Shown: positions 13,401 through 25,400 of the stretch, one piece after another
Layout: each line of letters starts with the position of its first letter
How positions within the stretch are numbered: the first letter of the stretch is position 1
NCBI RefSeq assembly: GCF_048771995.1
Contig: NC_133028.1
Span: 1,828,001 to 1,892,000 of the forward strand
Direction: 5' to 3'
Source of the DNA: Taeniopygia guttata
Lineage: Eukaryota; Chordata; Aves; Passeriformes; Estrildidae
DNA length: 64,000 nt
Notes under the pieces: generated by a model
What the model saw: the letters and a program-made list of their open reading frames with translations, nothing else
What the model was told of the DNA's origin: nothing
Databases searched by the model: none
Translations under genes and position numbers: made by a program

Positions 13401-16400
13401 TGCCCGCTTTTCCCCCCTTTTTTCTCCTTTTTTCCCTTTTCCCCCTTTTTCCCCCCTTTCCACCTTTTCTCCCCTTCCCTCCCCTTTTCCCCCTTTTCCA
13501 CCTCCCCACTTTTTCCCCTTCCCCCCTTTTTCCCCTTCCCCCCTTTTTTCCCCTTCCCCCTTTTCCCCCCTTCCCGCCCTTTTTTTCTCCTCTTTTTCCC
13601 CTTTTTTTCCCCTTTTTTTTCCTTTTTCCCCCTTTTTTCCCTCCCCTTTCCCTGCTAACCCCGGGATCTCTCCTGCAGGTGGACACCTCCTCCCTCCGCT
13701 CTCACCTGGTGCACCTGGGGAACCTCCCGGCCGAGGGATTCCGGGAGCTGGAGCTGGTCTGTGCCGGGCTGCGCTTTGGGAAAGTGGAGCACTACGCCGT
13801 GCTCAGCAACCGCCGCCGGGTACTGCCCCTCAGGGGGAAAAATGGGAATTTTGGGAGATTTTTGGGGATTTTTTTGGGAATTTTTAATTGGGTTTTGCTG
13901 GAGGGGCTCCCAGAGCTGGAGCTGGTCTGTGAGGGCTGCGCTCCGGGAAGGTGGAGCACCACACCTGAGGGAAAAATCGGCTTTTTGTGGGGAAAATTGG
14001 GGTTTTCAGGAAAATAAAAGCCTGGTAATTTTTGGGGGGATTTTTGATGGACTTTTTTTGGGAATTTTTTCTTGGCGGAGAGGAGCTGGAGCTGGTCTGT
14101 GAGGGCTGCACTTCAGGAAGGTGGAGCGCTACACCATGCTCAGTAACCGCCCAGTGCCTGAGAGAAAAATCAGCTTTTTGTGGGGAAAATTGGGGTTTGC
14201 AGGGAAATAAACCCTGGGCATCTTTGGGGGGGAATTGTGGGGTTTTTTTGGGGGATTTTTGATGGATTTTTTGGGGAATTTTTAATTGGGTTTTGCTGGA
14301 AGGGCTCCCAGAGCTGGAGCTGGTCTGTGAGGGCTGCGCTCCGGGAAGGTGGAGCACCACGCCTGAGGGAAAAATCAGCTTTTTGTGGGGGAAAATTGGG
14401 GTTTTCAGGAAAATAAAACCCTGGCACTTTTTGTGGCGATTTTTGATGGACTTTTTTTGGGAATTTTTTCTTGGGTTTTTGGTGAAGGGCCTCTGGGAGC
14501 AGGAGCTGGTCTGTGAGGGCTGTGCTTCAGGAAGGTGGAGCACCACACCATGTTCAGTAACCGCCCAGTGCCTGAGAGAAAAATCAGCTTTTTGTGGGGA
14601 AAATTGGCGTTTGCAGGGAAATAAACCCTGGGAATCTTTGGGGGGGATTGTGGGGTTTTTTGGGGGGATTTTTGATGGATTTTTTTGGGAATTTTTAATT
14701 GGGTTTTGCTGGAGGGGCTCCCAGAGCTGGAGCTGGTCTGTGAGGGCTGCGCTCCAGGAAGGTGGAGCATCACGCCTGAGGGAAAAATCGGCTTTTTGTG
14801 GGGGAAAATTGGGGTTTTCAGGAAAATAAAAGCCTGGCAATTTTGGGGGGGATTTTTGATGGACTTTTTTTGGGAATTTTTTCTTGGGTTTTTGGCGGAG
14901 AGGAGCTGGAGCTGGTCTGTGAGGACTGTGCTTCAGGAAGGTGGATCACCACACCGTGCTCAGTAACCGCCCAGTGCCTGAGAGAAAAATCAGCTTTTTG
15001 TGGGGAAAGTTTGGGTTTGCAGGGAAATAAACCCTGGGAATCTTTGGGGGGGATTGTGGGGGGGTTTTTTTGGGATTTTTGATGGATTTTTTTGGGAATT
15101 TTTAATTGGGTTTTGCTGAGGGGCTCCCAGAGCTGGAGCTGGTCTGTGAGGGCTGTGCTCCGGGAAGGTGGAGCACCACACCTGAGGGAAAAATCGTTTT
15201 TTTTTGTGGGGGAAAATTGGGGTTTTCAGGAAAATAAAACCCTGGCAATTTTGGGGGGGATTTTTGATGGACTTTTTTTGGGAATTTTTTCTTGGGTTTT
15301 TGGCGGAGAGGAGCAGGAGCTGGTCTGTGAGGGCTGCGCTTCAGGAAGGTGGAGCACCACACCGTGCTCAGTAACCGCCCAGTGCCTGAGAGAAAAATCA
15401 GCTTTTTGTGGGGAAAATTTGGGTTTGCAGGGAAATAAACCCTGGGAATCTTTGGGGGGGATTGTGGGGATTTTTTATGGATTTTTTTGGGAATTTATTA
15501 TTGGGTTTTTGGCAGAGGGGCTCCAGGAGCCAGAGTGGGTCTGTGAGGGCAGTGCTTCAGCGGGGTGGAGCACCACGCCTGAGGGAAAAATCAGCTTTTT
15601 GTGGCGGAAAATTGGGGTTTGCAGGGAAGAAATATCTGGGAATGTTTGGTGGATTTTTGGGGGCATTTTTGGTTAATTTTTTGGGGGGAATTTTTAATTG
15701 GATTAATTTTAAATGGATTTTTGGCAGAGGGCCTCTGGGAGCTGGAGCTGGTCTGTGAGGGCTGTGCCAGGTACTGCCCTGTGCCTGAGGGAAAAATGAG
15801 CTTTTTTGGGGGAAAATTGGGGTTTGCAGGGAAAAAAAACCCCACAAAAATCAGGGAATCTTTAGGGGGATTTTTTCGGGATTTTTGATGGATTTTTTGG
15901 GAATTTTTTCTTGGGTTTTTGGCAGAGGGGCTCCCAGAGCTGGAGCTGGTCTGTGAGGACTCTGCCAGGTACTGCCCCGCGCCTGAGGGAAAAATCAGCT
16001 TTTTGTGAGGAAATTGGGGATTGCAGGGGAAAAAAAAACTGGGAATCTTTCAGAAGATATTTTGGAAAATTTTTGAGATTTTTTTTCAATTTGTTGGAGG
16101 ATTTTTTTTTTTTTACCATTGGGGGATTTTATTATTGGGATTTTTGATTAATTTTTGGGGGGTTTTTGATGGATTTTATGGGCAATTTTGAAGGTGTTTT
16201 GGAATTTTTTGTGGGGTTTCTGAGGGATCTTTTTGGAATTTAATGGGGTTTTTTGGGATATTTACTGAATTTTGGGGGGGTTTGATGGATTTTTTTTTAA
16301 ATTTTTGGGGGATTTTCAGAATTTTTTGGCAATTTTTTTGGTAATTTTTGAGGTTTTTTGGGAGGATTTTGAGGGTTTTTTTAATTCTAGGGGGATTTGG

Positions 16401-19400
16401 GGAGGATTTTGAAGGATTTTTAAAGGATTTTTTAGTGGATTTTTTTTAATTTTGGGGATGTTTTTCCAAATTTTGGGGCAATTGTGAATGTTTTGGGAGT
16501 TTTTGGGATTTTTCAGGAATTTTGGGGGATGTTGTGGGGAATTTTTTAGAAATATTTAGAGGGGTTTTGATGGATTTTTGAGGCATTTTGAGGGGGTTTT
16601 GAGGACTTTTTGGGAATTTTTTTGGAGGGTTTTTTGGGAACTTTGGGGATCTCTTTTGAAATTTTGGAGGATTCTCTGGGAATTTTGGGAGATTTTTTTG
16701 TTTTGTTTTGTTTTTTTTTTTAATTTTGGGGGCTTTTTAAATTTTTTGGCAGATTTGGGGGGGATTTTTTTATGGGATTTCCGGGAATTTTGGAGAATTT
16801 TTTTTTTGGGGGGGGAGATTTTCTTTGAATTTTTGGTGGATTTTTTGGCAAGTTTTGATGTATTTTGGGGTATTTCTCTGAATTTTTGGGGAGGATTTTT
16901 TGGCAATTTCTTGTGATTTTTTGGGAAATTTTGGGGGGGGGTTTTGGCAGTTTCTTGGAATTTTGAGATTTTTGTAGCATTTTGAAAGTATTGGAATGGC
17001 AGAATTGATGGGGTTTTTGTGGGATTTTCTAGGTATTAGATCCAAAAAAAACCACGGAAATGGTTTTTAAATTAAAAAAAAAAAACTGAGGAAAATGTCT
17101 TTCAATCCCAAAAAAACATCTGAAGAAAAGCAAGGGAAATATCCTTTAAATCCCAAAAAAACCAAGAAAACATTTTTAAAATCCAAAAACAAAAAGAAAA
17201 ACCCTATAGAAATATTCTTTAAAATCCAAGAAAAATGTCATTTCAATCCCAAGCAAACAAGGAAAATACCCTTTAAATCCCAAAATCCATTGCAAATGGA
17301 TTTTAAATCTGTAAAAAATCCAGAAAATGTTTTGAAAATCTCCAAATCCAATAAAAATATCTTTCAAATCCCAAAAAACCCAAGTTAGTTCCACTTTTAG
17401 GACCCAAATTAGGACGTTTCAAGGTGACTTATAACCCTTTTTACACCTGGATGGTGGCAGGAAACAAGCGAGGATTCCCCCAGCTTTAGGAATTCCTATT
17501 ATTTGATCCAGAAATTACCAGGAATTTTTTCTCTCAGGCCAGGTTTAGGAATTCCCATTATTTGATCCAGAAATTAGGGAATTACCAGGAATTCTTTCCC
17601 CTCAGGCCAGGTTTAAGAATTCCCCTTATTTTATCCAGAAATTACCAGGAATTTTTTTCTTCAGGCCAGATTTAGGAATTCCCATTATTTGATTCATAAA
17701 TGAAGGAATTACCAGGAATTTTTAAAGGAATAACCAGGATTTTTGTTAGGAATTACCAGGATTTTTTTCCCTTGCGCCAGGTTTTGGAATTCACATTATT
17801 TTATTCAGAAATTAAAGAATTACCTGGATTTTTTTCCCTCAGGCCAGGTTTAGGAATATCCATTATTTGATCCAGAAATGAAGGCATTACCAGGAATTTT
17901 TTAAGGAAGTACCAGGAATTTTTTAAGGAATTACCAGGAATTTTTAAAGGAATTACCTGGAATTTTTTTCCCCCAGGCCATCCTGCAGCTGGACAGCCCC
18001 AAATCCGCCCGTTCCATGTACAGCTTCCTGCAGCAATATCCTTATTCCATAGGGGATCACACCCTCACCTGCTCCTTGTCCTCCCACGGAGAAATTCCTG
18101 AGGTAAAAATTCCACATTTTCCACCAGCTGGGGTTTTTTTTGGGATGGGAGAACCTTTGGGAGAACCTTTGCCTCCTTTGGGGTGGTGGGATGTGAGAAT
18201 CCCACCCTGATCCCTCTGGAATTAGAAAATCCTGACCTGGGGTTTTGTTTTCCAGGCTGAAACCGGGAAAAGGGAAGTGAAGAGAGAGGATGGGAACAAA
18301 GGAAGGTACGGCCTGCGGGAATTTTTGGGAATTTTATCCATTTATTTTCCCTCTTGGAATGTTTATCCACAATTAGGGATTGCTGAGCCTCCCTCCAGCT
18401 GTGTCCTGCTGCTCCTCCTTCCCAATCCATGTGCTCCAGAGCCAAAATACTTAGGATTCATTAAAAAAAAAAAACATGGAAAAATGTGGAGAAATCCCAA
18501 TTTTTGTGGAGTTTTCCTTCGCCTGCTCAAGTCCTGGCTCCTCCTGTTGCTTTTATTCCATCCTGCATCTCTTCCCTCTATCCCTGCCTCTGGAATTCCT
18601 CTTCCAAACTGCTGAATTCCCAGAAATTTTTAGGAATTTTTGTTAAATATGGCTTTGATCCCTTTTTTCTGTGATTCCAACTCGGATTTCTGGATGAGTT
18701 TTGTTGTTAAAACCCCGAAACTGTGTAAGGATGATCCTAAGGAATTCCATTATGGAAAAGCTCTGTATTCCCAGATCCCGTTTCTTTCCTTGTCATTCCA
18801 TGAAACTGCTGAATTTTGAGAGCATTAATTCCCAAATTAACGGGAATCTCTTCCTTACAGCCACTTCTTGATTCCAGAAAAGTGGAATTAAAATTTAAAA
18901 AGTTACTTTTCCATGAATCCCAGCTCCTGAAAAGTTGGAAAATCAACATTTTTCCCTGCTCCACACATTTTCCACATAATTGATTCCATTTCTTAGGGAG
19001 CAGAAAACAGCTAAATTATTATTTTAATTATTAATTATTTTTCTGAAGCTTTAATTAATTAAACTTCACTCCTGGGCTCTGCCTTTCCCAGGCTGTGTTT
19101 CCCATGAATCCCAGGATTTTTCCATGAATCCCAGTAGAAAACAAATCGAGCACAGCCAGAAATGTTGAATTGATGGGAAAAATCTCTCTCGATTTTTTTT
19201 GGGATCTTTTGGAGGATCCCAAATCCCACTCTCCTGGACAATCCTGAGTTTTTCCAGGTTTTGGAGTAGAAATTCCCTCTGGAATTCTGCTGGAATGGGT
19301 GGGTGCTCCAAGCACAGCCATCCCTAATTCCAGCACTTCCCAAGCTCATCCTGTGGGATTCTTTCCTTCAGGGAAGAGTCTCTGGAATTCCCTGGAAAGC

Positions 19401-22400
19401 TCCATCCCGTGGCACCTTGGGCTGTGTTATCCCAGGCGGGAAAACAGGGATTTTAAACCCAAACCAAAACCTGATCCCAAATCCAATCCCAAATCCAAAC
19501 CTGCTCTCTCGGGATTGGGAACTGCAGACAGAGCAAAGCTCCTCTAATTCCCTTATCCCAGAGCTTCCTTTTGGTTGGGTATTCCCGACTTTCCCTCTGT
19601 GGGATGGAAATTTTCCAAGGCCTGAGGTCTCCGAAATGTGAATTGTTCACCTCAAGTTGTCACCTTGTCCCACAGAATTCCTAACCTAATTCCCTGATGC
19701 TCCAGGAAAACTCCCAGCAGTGGCATCCGGAGTTTTCAGTGAATTCTGGAATTCTCCCCCCCATGGTTTGATTTTTCTTTCTTTTAAATACTTTTAGCTC
19801 TGGCTTGAAAAAAAATCCAGAGGTATCGGGAACGGTGCAAAAAACAGCTGGAAATCCATCGGGAGAGGCCAGGAAAGGCCAAATTCCCACCCCAAGTGTC
19901 CCGGAGGAGATTCCAGCGGGACAACTGGAGATTCCCGAGCCTCAACCAGGAGGAGCAGCGAGGGAATCACCCGCAGGGATGGACGTGGAGGGATTGGATC
20001 CTGGAATTCCCGTGGATCCTGCTGGCAGCAAATCGCCGGGAGTGAGGTCAGAGGAGAAGGCGGCGCCGCTTTCCGGAGCAGAGATGGACAAAACTCGGGA
20101 TGAGCTGGAGCTGGAGATCCAAAAGGAGGATGAGGAACGCTCTGCTCCCGCCATGGAACCTCTGGAATCATCCAGCAAGGCGATGCCAGCAGCCGGAGGA
20201 ACGCCGGGAGCCATCCCTGGAACGTCCCCGAGCTCGGAGGAGGCCCCCGCGGTGTCACCCGCTGTCACCCAGCCCAGCATGGAGCCGGCTGCTCCGGAAA
20301 AAACTCCTGTTCCCGAGGCTGGGAAAAGCAGCCACGAAACGTCCACGGAGAGGAAAGCTGTCCCAAAAACTGTGGATGCTCCAGGGAAAAAATTGGATGT
20401 GGCTGGAGCAGAGAGAGAGGTGATGGCAGAGGAATCTGTGCTCAAAATCGGGGAAAATACGGGGAAGATTTGGGGCAAGGCTGGGATAGAGCTGGAGAAA
20501 ACACCTGGAAAAACACCATCCAAGGGTGGGGAAAACTCTGGGAATGCCGTTGGTGAGATCCACGTGGGAAGTTCGGTTAAAATCTCACAAAATAAAGGGA
20601 CGGGAGCTGCAAAATCCGACGAAAGCCGCGCGGCGGCTCCGGTAAATCCCGCTTGCATTGGGAAAACCCTTTTGAAGGCAGTGGTGTCCGTCCCGGACAT
20701 CTTGAAGCAGAGAATTCCCGTCACGATCACCGAGCCTTCCCTGGGAAGAGTTGGGGAGCAGAAAATCCCCCCCAAAGCGGGGCTGGAGAAGAAAATCCCA
20801 CCCAAAACCATGGCTCAGCCAGGAGCTGGGAACAGCCAATGGAAAGGGAACGGAAATTGTGGAGTGGATGCACAGGGAGATGGTGGGAAGAGCTCATCCC
20901 AGCAGGAAAAGGATTCCCAGCTGGAATCTCGGGCGAGTTGCAAGCAGAGCCAGCAGGGAGAGAGCGGAACAGCTGGAACGAGGGAGGATCCCAGCGGGAA
21001 TCAGGTGAGGAGGGCAGGAATGCTCTAGTGTTCCCTCCCACTCTGGTTTTCTGGGATCATTCCTTTCCCTTTTCCATAAATCCCGGGGCCACCAGAGGTG
21101 TTGCTGGGCAACCTGTTCCTTCTAGCTGCACCACGAGGGTGGAACTGGTTGGAAAATCCTATGGAAGTTGTTTCAGAAGTGAATCCAAACTGAATTCCTT
21201 GGAGCAGTTCCAAGTGGGAGTAAATTCCATGTCCTCTGAGCAGCTGGAATTTGCTTTTCCAAGCCCTGCACAGATGGAAAAGAGGCTCCTGAGCCAGGTG
21301 TCACCTGTTGGTGGCAAATCCCTGGAGCCGTGGGGACATCCCAGAGCAGCTCCTTGATCCAAACAAAGCTATGCTCAGCGAGGATTGGGATTTCCTGGGA
21401 TTCCATGGAATTTTTGTCCCATTTTGCAGGCTCCTGGTGGGAGTGGTGCTGCAGCTGGGAAAAGCGGCGCTGGCAGTGCTGGAAAACAGAAGGAGGTAAG
21501 GATGGAAAACTGTGGAATTAAAAGGATGGAGTGTGTGGAAAAGAGGATTTTTGACATTCCAGGAGGTGGGATTGGATGGGATTTAAGGTGTTTTCCAACC
21601 CAAACCACTCCAGGATTCCACGACATTCCTGCTCTTAGGAATCTTTCCCCTCTTCCCAAAATGGGATCACCAAATTCCTGCCCTTTTCCCATCTGGTGTC
21701 CATGGATCCCGTGGGCTCCAGGGTGCTGGATTCTCTTTGGATCCATTCCCTTTGAATCTCTCAGTCCCTATTTCCGGGCCTATGGAGCTGGGACCTCCAG
21801 GAAGCCCCAGCTGGGATCAAATCCCATAAATCCCAGTTTCCCAGCTTGTGTTAAATATCCATGAAAATGTGAGGGTAGGCTGGAATATTTTGGCAGAAAA
21901 AGTAACAAAACCTGGGAATTATCAATGGAGGAAATCAGAGGCATCATTTGGGGTGGGGTACTTGTTCCTTTGGACCCAGAACTTTGAATTGGCAGGAATT
22001 TTATCCCTTGAACTTTATCCACTGAATTTTATCCATTGGATTTCATGCATTGAAATTCATCCGCTGAATTTTTCCACTGAATTTTTCCCACTAGATTTTG
22101 TCCACTGAATTTTATCCATTGAATTTTATCCACTGAATTTTATCCATTGACCTTTATCCCACTGGATTTTATCCATTGGTTTTTATCTGCTGAATTTCAT
22201 CCACTGAATTTTACCCGTGGGATTTTATCCATGGAATTTTATCCCCTATCGATCTGCTGCGATTTCTCCAAAGGCCTTTGGCTTCCTGAACCAAACCTGA
22301 GTTAATTTAAATTAATTACTCAACACGACACTGTGATTTAAGCCCTGAACACAGGTTTTTATTCACCCTGCAATTAAATTTGGGGTTATTTTTTGGACGC

Positions 22401-25400
22401 TCCCGCTGGATATGACAGTTAAATATTCCATTCCCAGGAGGAAGAGCTCTTCCCGTTTAACCTGGACGAGTTCGTCACGGTGGACGAGGTGCTGGAGGAA
22501 GCCGAGTCTCCGGTGATGCCGCGGCGGAACCCCCCGAGGGGGAAGAGAAAAGAAGCTCCCAAAGCCAACCCTTCGGAGCCGGCGTCCAAGAAGAGGAAAG
22601 GGAAGAGTTGCGGAGCCGAAGGTGAGCTGTCCTTTGTCACCTTGGATGAGATCGGGGAGGAGGAGGACGCCCCGGTGCCGCTGCCGGGCGTCGACCCCCA
22701 GGGCCTGGTGGTGGTGGATGAGGTGGTGGAAGAGGAGGAGCTGTCGGAAGCAGTGAAGGATCCGCAGGCGCTGCTGACGCTGGATGAGATCTCGGAGCAG
22801 GAGGAGCCGGGCTCCCACAGGAACGGGCCCCGGGTGGAATTTGAGGAGCGGGATCTGAAGGCTGAGCCCTTGGTGACCGTGGATGAGATCGGGGAGGTGG
22901 AGGAGCTGCCCCTCAACGAGCCCGCGGAGCTGAGCGCCACCGAAGAAGGGAAGACCAATCCCGGGGATTGCGCGGCCTCCCAGGTGCCCGATGATCCCAA
23001 CGCCTTGGTGACCGTGGATGAGATCCAGGAGGACAACGAGGACAATCCTCTGGTGACTCTGGATGAGGTTAACGAGGATGAGGATGATTTCCTGGCCGAC
23101 TTCAATCACCTTAAAGAGGAACTAAACTTCGTTACAGTCGACGAAGTTGGTGATGAGGAAGAAGAAAACATTTTCCCAGGGAAGAACCCGCCCGAGGATG
23201 AAGATGATGAAGATATTGTTGCTGTTGCAGGACCAGAAGAAATGGGAATTCTAGGAGATACAAATCCAGAGGATGAAATGGCTGAAATCTCCAAGCCAAA
23301 AGGTGAGGAACATCAAGGCCAGCTTGGACGAGGCTTGGAACCAGCTGGGCTGGTGGAAGATGTCCCTGTCCATGTCCTTTAGGTGCCTCCCAACCCAAAC
23401 CACTCCATGGTTCCATTCCATCATGCCACGATTCTGTTCCGTGATTCTGTTCCATCACTCCATGATTCTGTTCCATGATGCCATGACTCCATCCCAACAT
23501 GCATTTCTGTCTCCAGCAGCTCAGGTGGGATCAGAAGATGCAGAACCAAAGTCTCAGCAGAAGAAAACGACTTTTCCAGGTGTCCCCAAGACACAGAGCA
23601 CTCCCAAAGGTAAATCCAAAGGCATGCCCTGAAATGCTCCAGGTTTTCCTGGCTGGAAGATTCTTTCCTGCCCGTTTGCAAACTCCTCCTGTGCCTCACA
23701 ACCACAGTGAACCTCAAAGTCAGGGCCCAGAATCCATGGTTTTTCTTGGCTCCTCCAAATCCATGTTTAACTAGTTGGTTAAACTTGGAAGCCTCCCATG
23801 GAAAGTTTTTTTTCTGGAAATTTCCAAATCCAGGTGGAATTATGGATTATTAGTGAGGTGCAGTGTGATGCCTCCTGAGGGTTCCCATCCTGTGGTGAGT
23901 TTTATTCCCAGCATTCACTGTGTGGAAAGGAGGGAATTGAAATGGGGATGTAGGGATATAGTGAATTCCATGGGGTCAGAAATTGTTCCAATTTCCATGG
24001 GGTCAGTCCTTCAGGAACTGCTCCAACATGAGTCACTTCCATGGAGTCTTTCCTTCAGGACCTGCTTTAGTGTGGGTCCCTTTTTCCATGGGATCAATCC
24101 TTCAGGAACTGCTCCAACCTCTGTGGGGTCAGTCCTTCAGGAACTTCCTGCATTTCCATGGGGTCAGTCCTTCAGGAACTGCTCCAACACGGGTCACTTT
24201 TCCATGGAGTCTTCCCTTCAGGATCTGCTCCAATGTGTCTCACTCTTCCATGGGGTCAGTCCTTCAGGAAGAGGCTGCTCCAACATGGGTCACTTTTCCG
24301 TGGGGTCAATCCTTCAGGAATTGTTCCGAATTCCATGGGGTCAATCCTTCAGGAGTTGTTCCAGCTTCCATGGGCTCAGTTCTTCAGGAACTGGTCCAAC
24401 TTCCATGGGGTCAGTACTTCAGGAACTGCTCCAAAATGAGTCACTTTTCCATGGAGTCAGTCCTTCAGGAATTGTTCCAACTTCCATGGGGTCAATCGTT
24501 CAGGAATTGTTCCAGGTTCCATGGGGTCAATCCTTCAGGAATATTTCCAGCTTGAGTCAGTCCTTCAGGAATTGTTCCAGGTTCCATAGCATCAATCCTT
24601 CAGGAATTGTTCCAACTTCCATGGGGTCAATCCTTCAGGAATATTTCCAGCTTGAGTCAGTCCTTCAGGAATTGTTCCAGGTTCCATAGCATCAATCCTT
24701 CAGGAATTGTTCCAACTTCCATGGGGTCAATCCTTCAGGAATTGTTCCAGGTTCCATGGAATCAATCCTTCAGGAATTGTTCGAATGTCCATGGGGTCAA
24801 TCCTTCAGGAACAGGCTGCTCCAACATAGATCACTTTTCCATGGGATCAGTTCTTCAGGAACTGCTCCAATGTGGGTCATTCTTCCCTGGGATTAATTCT
24901 TCAGGAAGGTGGGTCACACTTCCATGGGGTCAGTCCTTCAGGAACTGCTCTAACTTCCATGGGGTCGGTCCTTCAGGAACTGCTCCAACAGGGATCACTT
25001 TTCCATGGGGTCAGTCCTTCAGGAACTGCTCTGACTTCAATGGGGTCAATCCTTCAGGAACTGCTCCAACAGGGATAACTTTTCCATGGGGTCAGTCCTT
25101 CAGGACCTGCTCTGACTTCCATGGGGTTGGTTGCTTTATTCCCAGAAAACGGTGTGTTTATTGGAAATGGAGATGACCTGTGGATTGAAGCGGGGCAGGG
25201 ACCCGCTTGGGTGAAAAACCTGATTTTTTTGGAATGATAAATTTCCCCCCGAGGAATCACAAATTCCCCGTGTTTGGCTAAAGGAAGGTGAGGTTGGAAT
25301 ATTTCTTGGAGCTGTGTGTGGTGACTATGGTGTATCCACAGCTCTGGACATCCTGGTCCCAAAGGCTGGATTCTTCTGCCAGATCTGCTCCCTCTTCTAC

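Noticed and set aside
12178-14017. Plus-strand frames of 490-590 codons, F/S/P/L only
   Set aside because: Consequence of a nearly pure C/T tract, which cannot contain stop codons; only the 13679-13819 part is an exon.
23775-25176. 304-codon frame [10 protein letters not shown] / HGVSPSG
   Set aside because: 35-bp unit rotates through all three frames, so no single protein is encoded.
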